The notes under the pieces are model-generated. The model had not been told where the DNA came from, searched no databases, and was given only the letters and a program-made list of their open reading frames with translations. The position numbers and the translations under genes were made by a program. A DNA stretch of 64,000 nucleotides from Aurantiochytrium sp. KH105 (taxonomy: Eukaryota > Sar > Bigyra > Thraustochytrida > Thraustochytriidae): the NCBI GenBank assembly GCA_003116975.1, contig BGKB01000059.1, positions 310,001 to 374,000 on the forward strand, given 5' to 3'. This document shows, piece by piece, positions 25,580 through 34,819 of the stretch (its first letter is position 1; each line of letters starts with the position of its first letter).

Positions 25580-28234
25580 TTAAGCAATGGAAAGGGCGAG
25601 CTGGCTTCCGCTCGTGCCGTCAGCATCCCTGTCATGGCTGTCCCTGCCGGTGTTGTCGGTGCTGGCCTCATCGTCACCCTCGTCGCCATCCTCTTCATTG
25701 TCCGTAACGTTGCCAGAGTCTTCAGTCGCCACAGATGCTTCTACGATCGTTTGTACAAAGGAGCCCGGCTCCTCATCGTCATCATCGTCGGGTGCATCGA
25801 CAGGCGCGCTCCCGCTACCACTGCTTGCATCTTCGTCTGCTTCGTGCAAGATGGAACCCGGAAAGAGTTGCGTCTGCACGTCAGACTCGAGATGGCCCGA
25901 ATGAAAGCAAACCTGGACAGACGCGTCGCGTCGGTTGAAGCCTTCGAGACTCGATGGGTAGTGACGCAGTTCGTACAGAGGGGGACTCGCCCCGGACTGT
26001 ACCTCGGAGCGGACCAAATCCGTGGCGGAGGAACGTTGAGGCTTGATGCGAGACGAGGGACCTATTGCCTTTGCCTGATGATGCTGCTGAGAGGTTGCAT
26101 GCTGCTGCGAAAAGGAGTTGAGAGAGTTGGCGCGGTTTGTGTTGTTGTACATGGCCACGAACTTTGGCACATAAATGACCAGAGTCAGTAGCAGATTGTT
26201 GAAAAAGATGACCAGCGTCATCACCATGAAGCGCGCGAGCGAATTCATTTTGGGGAAAATGAAGAGAATGAGGAATCCAAGGCAGTACAGCTGCACTTGC
26301 GAGACCAAACTGATGACGATATGCGTGCTTTCCTGAAACTCGGACGGCGTATTGCGCACCATGAACGAGAAGACGGCCCCCACAATAAAGAGCGCAAAGG
26401 TGTAGGTGAAAAGGATGGCCATGAAGATGGTCTCCCGCTCCGAGGTACACTGCCCGTAGGTGATAGTAGGGTTGTTGAACCTGTCCTCCGACTGCACCGC
26501 GCGCTCCCACGTAAGCGGGTCGACAGCTGTCCACACGGTGAGAATGAGAACGTCCACGGCGACAACAACGCCTAATGCTGTATAGAGGTGCATGTTGGTA
26601 ATGTGAATTCTGCGGAGGGCCTTGTTATGAAATATGCGATAGATGCGGTACAGCTTGGCAGTAAGCGCCCCGAACGTGAGCACGGTGCCAATACTCCAGA
26701 ACCAAAAAACAGCCATGCAGGAAAAGTTTTGAAACTCTTGGCTGAAGCCATCCACATCCTCGATGCCAACGAAAAAGAGGCTGCACGAGCTTATTGCGAC
26801 GCCCATGAGAAAGCTGATGAGTATGGTCGGCTGCGCGCGGGAAAGGATGCGCGTCTTGCGCTTCAACCACGTAAAGACAATGAGTCCCAGGCTCCAAAGA
26901 ATGAGAAGCACGGCCAGCGCTACGGATGCCCCATTCGCGCCAGCTGTGATGAAATTTGCCTCCAGATGGACGTCCACGTCCGGTGGCAGCGTGAGGTTCG
27001 CGGAGGTCTCAAAGGCCCAACCGTCGCTGCCGAAATAATACGCGGCCGGCACCGCCGCAATGCTGTTACCGATACTGAAACGCTCCATCACAAAGTTCGA
27101 GGACTCAACGTTGCGAGTGCCCGTTTCTGCATCGATGCGCACGTTGCCGGAAACGCCGGCAAACTCATAATCAACAATGCTCTCCCAGAGCGCAGTCCCG
27201 GCCTCAACTTTGCTCTTCCAGTCGGCCTGTCGGGCCGATGAGGAATTGAGTATCGAGGAGCAAACGGTACGGCTTGCGTCGTACGCGAATGGAATGTAGC
27301 CATGCATGCCGTCGAGGGTTTCATTGAAGAAGGCGGCATCCACGAGTGAGGCGTTGGCGCTCGCCAATTTTTCGTTAAAGAACTCCAGCAAGGTCGAGTT
27401 TTCTGCCAGCTTGGTCCAGCGCGCCTCCATGTCCTTGTATGCCTGACCTTCGTTGTACCCGGTGGCCTGGATGCGCATGAGCTTGCTCTCCACGAATGCG
27501 CCCCAGTACTCGGGGTCTTCGGCGACCAAGGTCTCGAGTCCGTCGATGGTTACGGCATCGCTTCCGATAAAAACTTGCTCGTCTGAGGCCTTGTGGTCAA
27601 AGATTTCTTTGAGCGACTCTGAAAAGGCGACCGTAATTACAATATTGAGACCCAGGCCCTTGATGTAGTCCATTGCAAACTTGATTGAGGTATCAGATCC
27701 CTGCTGGAAACTGGTGGCGAAAACGTTGATATCGAGGCTAGTGCATGCATCATCGAGCGCGTCGCGGTAAGCCGTTCCGTAGTCGTCGTCAGTGAAAACA
27801 AGAGCCACGTTGCCGACGCCTTCTTTGTTGAGCATCGCGCAGAGGGCGATGGCCGTCTCTGCGTCTGATGGCAGCACGCGTGCAAAGAGCGAGTCTGGGC
27901 TGAGGTCGCGAGACGTGGCGCTAAAGGAGATCGTCGGGACGCCACGCACGCCGGCCAGCGTGGAGAGCGGCACGGCAACGGCCGAAAGCGAGGGACCCAC
28001 GATGGCATCGATGCCCCCCTCATCATCGAGCTCCACTTTGAGGAATTTGTCGATGGCGTCTCCGGGATTGCTCCCCGTATCCCTCAGGAGAATGTCCACG
28101 TTGTCGCCGTCCGGGCCGCAGTGCTCGAAGAGGCCAAGAAGACTGCTCACCACGAGCGCCCGCCAGTAGTCTTCCGCCTCTTCGCCGCCTTCGAGACTCA
28201 ACCTCGAAAAGAGAGCCACCGTTTTCGACGCCAT
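25580..28234 (-). CDS. Class C GPCR with Venus-flytrap ligand domain (GABA-B-like)
   Basis: 884 aa, one exon. Residues about 4-420 form a periplasmic-binding-like fold (ALFSRLSLEGGEE, VGPSLSAVAVPLSTLAG, VPTISFSATS, LVFTDDDYGTAYRDAL), the ANF-receptor/Venus-flytrap type. Residues about 430-700 hold seven hydrophobic segments of 7TM_3 class, beginning GASVALAVLLILWSLGLIVF and ending LVIYVPKFVAMY, with a Cys-bearing TM3 region and ECL2 cysteine (YGQCTSE). The C-tail is long and acidic (about residues 820-870). This resembles the GABA-B-like receptors expanded in some protists. The ligand is probably a small molecule such as an amino acid, but this cannot be read from the sequence. Oddly, the first ATG falls almost on the first beta-strand and no signal peptide is encoded in frame; an upstream exon may be missing from this model. 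Confidence 0.85.
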   Translation of the reverse strand: MASKTVALFSRLSLEGGEEAEDYWRALVVSSLLGLFEHCGPDGDNVDILLRDTGSNPGDAIDKFLKVELDDEGGIDAIVGPSLSAVAVPLSTLAGVRGVPTISFSATSRDLSPDSLFARVLPSDAETAIALCAMLNKEGVGNVALVFTDDDYGTAYRDALDDACTSLDINVFATSFQQGSDTSIKFAMDYIKGLGLNIVITVAFSESLKEIFDHKASDEQVFIGSDAVTIDGLETLVAEDPEYWGAFVESKLMRIQATGYNEGQAYKDMEARWTKLAENSTLLEFFNEKLASANASLVDAAFFNETLDGMHGYIPFAYDASRTVCSSILNSSSARQADWKSKVEAGTALWESIVDYEFAGVSGNVRIDAETGTRNVESSNFVMERFSIGNSIAAVPAAYYFGSDGWAFETSANLTLPPDVDVHLEANFITAGANGASVALAVLLILWSLGLIVFTWLKRKTRILSRAQPTILISFLMGVAISSCSLFFVGIEDVDGFSQEFQNFSCMAVFWFWSIGTVLTFGALTAKLYRIYRIFHNKALRRIHITNMHLYTALGVVVAVDVLILTVWTAVDPLTWERAVQSEDRFNNPTITYGQCTSERETIFMAILFTYTFALFIVGAVFSFMVRNTPSEFQESTHIVISLVSQVQLYCLGFLILFIFPKMNSLARFMVMTLVIFFNNLLLTLVIYVPKFVAMYNNTNRANSLNSFSQQHATSQQHHQAKAIGPSSRIKPQRSSATDLVRSEVQSGASPPLYELRHYPSSLEGFNRRDASVQVCFHSGHLESDVQTQLFPGSILHEADEDASSGSGSAPVDAPDDDDDEEPGSFVQTIVEASVATEDSGNVTDNEEDGDEGDDEASTDNTGRDSHDRDADGTSGSQLALSIA

Positions 28235-31200
28235 GGCGCTTCGCGCTTCTCGCCCCTCCCCTCCTCAGCCCCTGCCCTCGCCTCGCCCGGCTTCGCGGCC
28301 CCGCCGCGCAGCCCGGCTTCGCGCGCGCGAGCCGCCGCCCGCCCCGCACGCGCGCGCCGGACGCGGTTCGCCCTGGCCCGCGCCGCTCTCGCGGTCCTCC
28401 CCCGCTCCCCGGCCTCCGCCGCGTCGCTCTCTCTCCGCCTCTCCGTCTGTCTGCGCCGCCCGCCCTCGCGCCCTCCCTCCCTGCCTGCCTGCCTGCCTCC
28501 CCCGCGCGCCCGCGCGTCTGCCTGTCTGTCTGCGCCCTCGCGCGACGGGGCCTGGCCTGGACCCCTCGCTCCCCTCCTTGCTTTCGCGCTCTGCCGCGCG
28601 GAAGTGAAAGCGAGGGCGTGTGTATGTCCCTTTCCTGACTGTGAGCAGGCCGAGCGGCTGTTTGCCTGCCGGTGCGGGCGTGTGTTTGGGTGTTTGTTTG
28701 GGTGTTTGTTTGTTTGTTTGTTTGTTTGTTTGTTTGTTTGTTTGTTTGGGTGTGCGGCCTGCGTGTATGTATACGTACGTGCCTGGCCGGTCCTTCTCCT
28801 TCTTGGGCGCGAGCCACGGCGATTCAAACGTGCCCGCGCCGAGCCGCGCCTTGGTCTCCGCGTCCTCGCGACGGCGTCTGGCTGGCTGGCTGGCTGGCTG
28901 GACAAATGGCGAGGCCGCTCCGCTTTGGAGCGCACGCGCGAAGCGAGCTGCTGCCTCGTTCGGGATGGACGGACGGGTGGAATGGGTGAACCTGGATGGT
29001 TGGATGGATGATGATGATGCCCTGCGCTGCGCTCTCTCCAAGTCCGGGCTCCGGCTCGGCCGTGCTGCCTGCCTGCCTGCCTGCCTGACTGCCTGGCCCG
29101 CCCGGGCCGCCGCGTTCTGCGCCGGTCCCTGCGCCGCGCCTGTCGAGCGAGCACGCACGCGAGCAAGCAAGCCAGGCCAGAGGAGCCGGAGGTCTCCAGA
29201 GTGCTCCGGGTCTGCTCTGCTCTCCTCTCCTTTGACCTGGCGCGGGAGCTGGCAACGAGGCCACGCGCGGCCTGAGGAGCAAACTCCCGAGGGCCGCGGC
29301 GCCGCAGACTTGCAGCTTCGCCGCGGGTGGGCTTTGGCGGCGAGCGCCAAGGCGTCGTCGGTCGCGCGGCGCTCTCTGCGCTGCGCACTCCGGGGCGCGT
29401 GCAGTGGATGCGCGAGTGTATACGGGTCCTTACTTCTCCAGCGGGACAACGGGACGAGGGGGGCGCGGAGCGAGAGACCTGCCGTAGCCCCTTTCGGGAC
29501 ACGCTCTACGGCAGTGTAAGCTGGTAGTGGCGGTGCACACCAGGGCAGGAAAGGAAGTGCGAAGACAGCGGGGGAGGCGCCTTCCACGCTGTTTGGGCGA
29601 GTGTGAGCGAGCGGGCGAGTTGGGCCGCGCAGGGACGCGGAGATGGCAGTTTGCGAGCGAGCGAGCGAGCGAGCGCTGCCTGCCGGGCGTTACGTTTGCT
29701 GTGCAACGAAATGAGAGATTGCTGCGCATTCGTGCGAGGCCATCTTGCACCAAATGGACGGATCGAATGGATCAAGCAATGCTTGAACGGGGGTTGGGGT
29801 GTGGAGAATGGTCGTATGGACCCTCCCCCCCCCTTCTTCCCCTCTCCCCCCACCCTCTCAAACTATCTCGACTCGAGCCAAGGCTAGTAGGTAGAGTGCA
29901 GCTTCGAAGGTCGCGTTATCACATCTAGAGCCGTCTGGCAGCTAGATGCCTCGCCTCGCGCGTGGATGCTTTTGGCCCATCTCATGAGAAGTAATCAACG
30001 CGCGACTCTTGATCCGGTAGGGCGATGGCTTGCCTGCCGCCTGGCTGGGGAAAACCCCGCATTGGCCACCGGCGGCCATACTCGCGAGATTTACGGGGTC
30101 GGCCTGACATCACTCCATGAAATCTTTGTCAAGACGCTTGTCCCTCTATAGATTTCGTTTAGCTGCCGTTCTGCCCGCCTGCCCACAAGTTGCACGCAGA
30201 CGATGTAAGAATGATCGCACTATGCCTCGGGCTGAGTTAGTTGTGCAATTGCAAGAGATCCTACCCCCTTCTTCCCCCCTTCTTTGTCATTGACGATGAA
30301 TCACTTGAAAGTTCGTATCTTGCAACCATGAGCATGCGCATGCGCATGAGAAGAATGAAGATGATCTCACGCGTGCACAGAGACGGGCATCATCGCAACC
30401 CGTCTTTTCGTTTTCGTATTTTCTCTTGCGGATGATCTCCTTTGTAGTCCTTTGCAACTTGACTGCATTGCCCGTTTTGAAAACAATCGTTGTTGATGCA
30501 CCTACTTTTCGCATTCAGTACAAAGTTTAATGTTGAGACTACGTTTGAAACGATGCGGGCAAATGTTTCTCGAAAAAATTCACCTCCAGTGTCATTTTGA
30601 TAAGACTCAAATGATCGAAAGTTATAAAGTTGCATCCTGTTCTCGAGTGCAAGCGGTTACTTACCCAGGCCAAGTAACAAGCTGCGACCCTGCATGCGCA
30701 TATCGTTCGAATGTGGGATGCACAAATGCTCCTTCATCGCTGCGCATCCTTGCAAGCAAGCAAGCAAGCAAACAAACAAAAAAGCAAGAAAGAAGACTGC
30801 TTGCAGGTAAACGCGCTTGCAGATAGACGCATGCGCTTGTGATCGATTCCTTTCACTCTCTGACTGTATGTTTGATCCTCAACCTATCGAGACGAAGATT
30901 GCCAAGTTGTCATTTGGCCTCGAGGTGACTTTGCTCGGCCAACAAGAACATCATCCACTTCTGTGCTGTATCTAAACAAAAGATGACACCAAACAAAAGA
31001 CACCTCCTTTTCTTTTTTCCACGGGCCAGCGGCATGCCAGTCTCAGAAGGTAGGCAGGTTCACCGGAGAGCTTTCCTGGACCCACTGTCAGCTCAGTCTT
31101 GCAGCTTGTAAAAAAAAAAAAAAAAAGTAGCAACAAGGCTCTGCAGACTTTTATGTTTCTATTTTTTTGTTGTCAGCCTGAGCCGCCGGAACCTAACGAC

Positions 31201-31274
31201 CGCGGCCCAAAGAACAAACAAACAAACAACCAAACAGAGACGAAACAAGCAACCTAACGGTGAGGTGACAGACG
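28235..31274. other. Long divergent intergenic region with microsatellites
   Basis: 3.0 kb between the GPCR and primase genes (divergent). About 28240-29520 is very GC-rich with many 4-nt microsatellites: (TGTT)n, (CTGG)n near 28876-28900, (CCTG)n near 29068-29090. About 29880-31160 has ordinary composition with short A runs. Overlapping frames of about 430 codons on the minus strand here have Arg/Pro/Ala/Ser-rich, repeat-encoded sequence and I do not accept them. No RNA gene recognised. Confidence 0.45.
28684..28749. repeat. (TGTT)n microsatellite
   Basis: About 65 bp of TGTT units with three GGTG-interrupted copies, in the GC-rich region upstream of the GPCR gene. Confidence 0.9.
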
Positions 31275-32792
31275 ATGCAGCTCGGGAGCGCGCGCAAGAG
31301 CGTGCGCACGGCCGGCGGCGCAGCCGTAGGCGGTTGGAAGCGCAGCAAGTTCGAAGGCGGGGTGCCTGCGCTCGGCGGCAACAACGATGGCAACGTGAGC
31401 GGGTTGACGCTGTACAAGTACCCGCCGGAACACGCCATCTCGCTCGACGACTTTGAAGGCCTCGCCGTAGAGCGTCTGCGCGCACTAAGCAAAGTGGAGG
31501 ACGCACAGGCACGAGGTGCAAGTGACCTCGGTGCCATCATGCGTGAAGCTATTCGCGATACTCACATGGACGTGCGTTCCCAGGATGACTTACGCCTGGA
31601 CAATACGTCGCACTGGGTCTTGCGACTCGCGTTTAGCGCCACCGAGGATCTGCGTCGGCGCTTTCTCAATTTCGAACTCGCCCTCTTTCGCCATAGGTTT
31701 GCGCAGCGCCACAATATGAAGGAAGTCCAGGCGTTTATGAATGAGAATGGCCTCGGCTTCTCCGTCATGTCCCCCACTGAACGCGAAACCCATCGTACGC
31801 CGCTCGAGCGCGTCTACATGGCCGGACATGCGTGGCGCGGCGCGCAAGCCAAGGCCTTTGACCGCGTGCAGTACTTTAAGGTTCCTTTCACTGAAGTCCT
31901 CGACCTCGTCAGCAAACGTGCCGTGTATCTGCATCGAGGCATCGCCTTTGTGCCAGAGACAGATTTGGTGTCCATTCTTTCGTCGCGCTTTCGAGCAGCC
32001 ATGTCGCAAAAGCTCGCGGTGGCCTACAAATCTCTCCCTTATGTACGCCAAGAGGAGCGGATCCGTCCGATTTTGAAAAAGCTCGAAAATGCCTACCTGG
32101 GCCCAAGCTATGGTTTAGGCAACGGCAATGGTGCTGATGGGTCGGCTTCGCTCACGCTGGAGAACATTGACGAGCTTGCCCCGCGCTCGTTTCCCCTGTG
32201 CATGCGAAACTGCCACGCTCACATCAAGCGCGAACACCACCTCAAGCATTTTGGACGACTCCAGTTCCAGCTCTTCCTCAAGGGTGCCGGGCTCACTATG
32301 CAAGACTGTCTCAATTTCTTTGCTCGCGAATTTACGAAGAAACCCATGTCTCACGAGGAGTTCAACAAAAAGTACGCGTACAACGTTCGACACGCTTATG
32401 GCCAGGAGGGTAAGCGCACCAACTACACACCACGCAACTGCGTACAAATTGTCACGGGGCAGCAACCAACGGCACAGGGCGAGGTCCACGGATGCCCATT
32501 CCGCTCCACCTCGGAGCACACTCTTCGTGCGCAGCTCGCGCGTCAGCTTGGTACGGGGGCCTCTGATAAGATCGAGCCGATTCTCGCCAAGGTGCGCGAG
32601 AAGCAGCCCCAAATTGCCTGCCGCATGCATTTTGAGGCTGCTCATCCGGGAGTCGTCTCCCGCGAGGCTGGTAATCATCCCAATTCATGGTTTCAAGAGA
32701 GTGTTGAGTACTTTCAGAAACAAGCAGACGGTCAGCCTCAACCTTCCGCCACATCCACCACCACCTCTGCGCCAGTTCCTCCGTCCTCTTGA
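31275..32792 (+). CDS. PRIM2: DNA primase large subunit
   Basis: 505 aa, one exon. The C-terminal iron-sulphur domain is unmistakable: FPLCMRNCHAHIKREHHLKH, RLQFQLFLKGAGLTMQDCL, HAYGQEGKRTNYTPRNC, GEVHGCPF and IACRMHFEAAHPG. The four cluster cysteines are at about residues 309, 389, 407 and 449; their spacing (80, 18, 42) closely matches human PRIM2 (80, 17, 40). The N-terminal half carries the LYKYPPEHAISLDDFEGLAVERL motif of the subunit. With the small catalytic subunit and DNA polymerase alpha it makes RNA-DNA primers for replication in the nucleus; the [4Fe-4S] domain helps initiate and count the primer. Length is close to the usual value (about 500). The gene ends just before the tRNA-Gly cluster. 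Confidence 0.95.
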   Translation: MQLGSARKSVRTAGGAAVGGWKRSKFEGGVPALGGNNDGNVSGLTLYKYPPEHAISLDDFEGLAVERLRALSKVEDAQARGASDLGAIMREAIRDTHMDVRSQDDLRLDNTSHWVLRLAFSATEDLRRRFLNFELALFRHRFAQRHNMKEVQAFMNENGLGFSVMSPTERETHRTPLERVYMAGHAWRGAQAKAFDRVQYFKVPFTEVLDLVSKRAVYLHRGIAFVPETDLVSILSSRFRAAMSQKLAVAYKSLPYVRQEERIRPILKKLENAYLGPSYGLGNGNGADGSASLTLENIDELAPRSFPLCMRNCHAHIKREHHLKHFGRLQFQLFLKGAGLTMQDCLNFFAREFTKKPMSHEEFNKKYAYNVRHAYGQEGKRTNYTPRNCVQIVTGQQPTAQGEVHGCPFRSTSEHTLRAQLARQLGTGASDKIEPILAKVREKQPQIACRMHFEAAHPGVVSREAGNHPNSWFQESVEYFQKQADGQPQPSATSTTTSAPVPPSS

Positions 32793-32986
32793 GCTGTTTT
32801 TTTCAAAAAGGTGTCTCAAGCGATTATACCTAAAATCAGATCAACATAAACATTCTAACCCCATCAAAGCAAAAAGATTGTGAGCAAAACCCTTTGGGCA
32901 ACATCGAGCGATAGCACAGGGCATAGGCCACGGTCTTCCACATCAACGTTCACGTTCACGGGATCAAAAAGGAAAATAAGAGGGAA

Positions 32987-33056
32987 GCGCTGGCCGGGAA
33001 TCGAACCCGGGGCAGCCGCATGGCAAACAGCTATTTTACCACTAAACCACCAGCGC
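32987..33056 (-). tRNA. tRNA-Gly(GCC), copy 1
   Basis: A 70-nt cloverleaf: acceptor GCGCTGG/CCAGCGC, D-arm with AGTGGTA, anticodon loop TTGCCAT (anticodon GCC, Gly), T-arm CCGGG-TTCGATT-CCCGG. No intron and no encoded CCA. All eleven copies in the window have this same sequence. A-box and B-box promoters are internal and intact. First unit of the left-hand, minus-strand array. Confidence 0.97.
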
Positions 33057-33168
33057 TTGCTTCCGAAGCGAGGTTCTTTCCTGCTTGGATTGGTGGACGA
33101 CAGCTCTGTGTCCACACTTGAGAGAACGAAACGACAACAAGAATGAGGTAGCCGAAAAAAAAAAGAAA

Positions 33169-33238
33169 GCGCTGGCCGGGAATCGAACCCGGGGCAGCCG
33201 CATGGCAAACAGCTATTTTACCACTAAACCACCAGCGC
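33169..33238 (-). tRNA. tRNA-Gly(GCC), copy 2
   Basis: Same 70-nt gene as copy 1. A T-rich run lies directly 3' on its own strand (the A run at about 33155-33168), as for a Pol III terminator. Separated from copy 1 by a 112-bp spacer of the shared flank family. Confidence 0.97.
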
Positions 33239-33344
33239 TTGCTTCCGAAGCAAGGTTCTATTCTGCTTAGGTTGGTGGTTGACAGCACTGTGTCCGCACT
33301 TGAGAGAACGAAACGAGGATGAGGCAGCCGAAAAAAAAAAGAAA

Positions 33345-33414
33345 GCGCTGGCCGGGAATCGAACCCGGGGCAGCCGCATGGCAAACAGCTATTTTACCAC
33401 TAAACCACCAGCGC
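33345..33414 (-). tRNA. tRNA-Gly(GCC), copy 3
   Basis: Same gene. This is the innermost minus-strand copy; its 5' flank (33415-33453) is a near match, inverted, to the 5' flank of copy 4, so copies 3 and 4 form the centre of an inverted duplication. Confidence 0.97.
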
Positions 33415-34113
33415 AAGCTTCCTAAGCGAGGTCATTCCTGCTTCGATGCCAGGCAATGTTGAATGGTACTTATAAAGCAATTTTGACGCTCTAATTGTGG
33501 CACGTCTCCTTCAACCTCGAATTCGAGTGATGCTTTGCATTGATGGTAGAGAGGTGACTTTAAATTTTGCCTGTGCGCAAGGTGCGCGAACCTTGATCAC
33601 CACTTGTGGGTCTCCAATGGATCATATTCGTGTTGCTCAATCATCAAGACCTCCGCGCTGCATCCACTTTCAAAACTTTACGGGAGGTGGTCGTTTCTTT
33701 GTTCGGGTACAGGATGATGATTGACATGCGTGTCATGCATAGTAAGGAAAAAATGGAGATGAGGAAAAGGTGGGAAAGGGGAACGGGTACGAACGCTTCA
33801 GTCATTCGAAAGAATGCCTGACCGTCACCGATCCATGATAGTCAAAAAAGTGTCAAGGGCCAAACGAGGTGTTTCTCGGTTACCTGCTCCAAGGGTCAAA
33901 ACGCCTGAAGATGTAAAGAATCCCTGAGATTACTTGTCGCTGTCTTCTCCTGCGCCACTCACGTTGACATACAAGTCTCGTCGTGAAAGGAACTCATTGT
34001 AAACATGCATCAGAGTGCCTAAACATAACAATGGAAATGTCTTTACTTTGATATATATATGACAAAGACCCAGCCTGGGCATCGAAGCCGGAATGACCTC
34101 GCTTCGGAAGCTT
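33415..34113. other. Centre of the inverted tRNA array
   Basis: 699 bp. Part of it (about 33415-33590) matches, with divergence, the DNA next to a decayed tRNA-Gly at 46043-46220. No supported gene; a TATATATAT run lies at about 34051-34060. Confidence 0.6.
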
Positions 34114-34183
34114 GCGCTGGTGGTTTAGTGGTAAAATAGCTGTTTGCCATGCGGCTGCCCCGGGTTCGATTCCCGGCCAGCGC
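34114..34183 (+). tRNA. tRNA-Gly(GCC), copy 4
   Basis: Same 70-nt gene; first plus-strand copy of the right-hand array, followed at once by a TTTCTTTTTTTTT terminator-like run. Confidence 0.97.
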
Positions 34184-34282
34184 TTTCTTTTTTTTTTCAT
34201 CCTTGTTGTCGTTTCTCTCAAGTGTGGACACAGTGCTGCCGTCCTCCAATCCAAGCAGGATAGAATCTCGCTTCGGAAGCTT

Positions 34283-34352
34283 GCGCTGGTGGTTTAGTGG
34301 TAAAATAGCTGTTTGCCATGCGGCTGCCCCGGGTTCGATTCCCGGCCAGCGC
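34283..34352 (+). tRNA. tRNA-Gly(GCC), copy 5
   Basis: Same gene, preceded by the CCAATCCAAGCAGGA flank element and followed by a long T run. Confidence 0.97.
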
Positions 34353-34468
34353 TTTCTTTTTTTTTTTTTTCGCTTCCTCATCCTTGTTGTCGTTTCATTC
34401 TATCAAGTGTGAGCAAAGTATTGTGGACTACCAATCCAAGCAGGAAAGAACCTCGCTTTGGAAGCAAG

Positions 34469-34538
34469 GCGCTGGTGGTTTAGTGGTAAAATAGCTGTTT
34501 GCCATGCGGCTGCCCCGGGTTCGATTCCCGGCCAGCGC
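34469..34538 (+). tRNA. tRNA-Gly(GCC), copy 6
   Basis: Same gene; last unit of the right-hand array, followed by a T run. It lies 230 bp upstream of the TIR-like/TPR gene. Confidence 0.97.
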
Positions 34539-34767
34539 TTCCTTTTTTTTTTTTCTTTTCTCTCCTTTTGTTATCGTCGACACTGCAATCTCGAAGACAA
34601 CGCCCAAGCGACACTCCCCAGATCAAGAGGAAGAATGAACCGCCGTCTCAACACTGTGAAGCCTCTTTAGTTGATTGCCTCACCAGTTTGGTTTCTTTTC
34701 TTTTTTTTTCCCGGCCGCTGGCGATACCATGCGCAGCAGTCTGGCTCTCAAGATCCTCACATGAACG

Positions 34768-34787
34768 ATGGATTCAAGCCACGGCAG

Positions 34788-34819
<32 letters not shown>

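Larger units (their letters stand above)
32987..34538. repeat. Head-to-head inverted arrays of tRNA-Gly units
   Basis: Three minus-strand units (32987, 33169, 33345; step about 180 bp) face three plus-strand units (34114, 34283, 34469; step about 170-185 bp) across a 699-bp unique centre. Each unit is the 70-nt tRNA plus about 100-115 bp of flank. The flank contains a shared element (plus-sense CCAATCCAAGCAGGA, then CTCGCTTCGGAAGC just before the gene), so flanks duplicated together with the tRNA. Confidence 0.9.

Noticed and set aside
28198-29587. Two overlapping open frames of about 430-440 codons on the minus strand
   Set aside because: They overlap each other in different frames, are Arg/Ala/Pro/Ser-rich and translate microsatellites directly (NKQT-type runs from the TGTT repeat). 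This is what GC-rich low-complexity DNA gives by chance.
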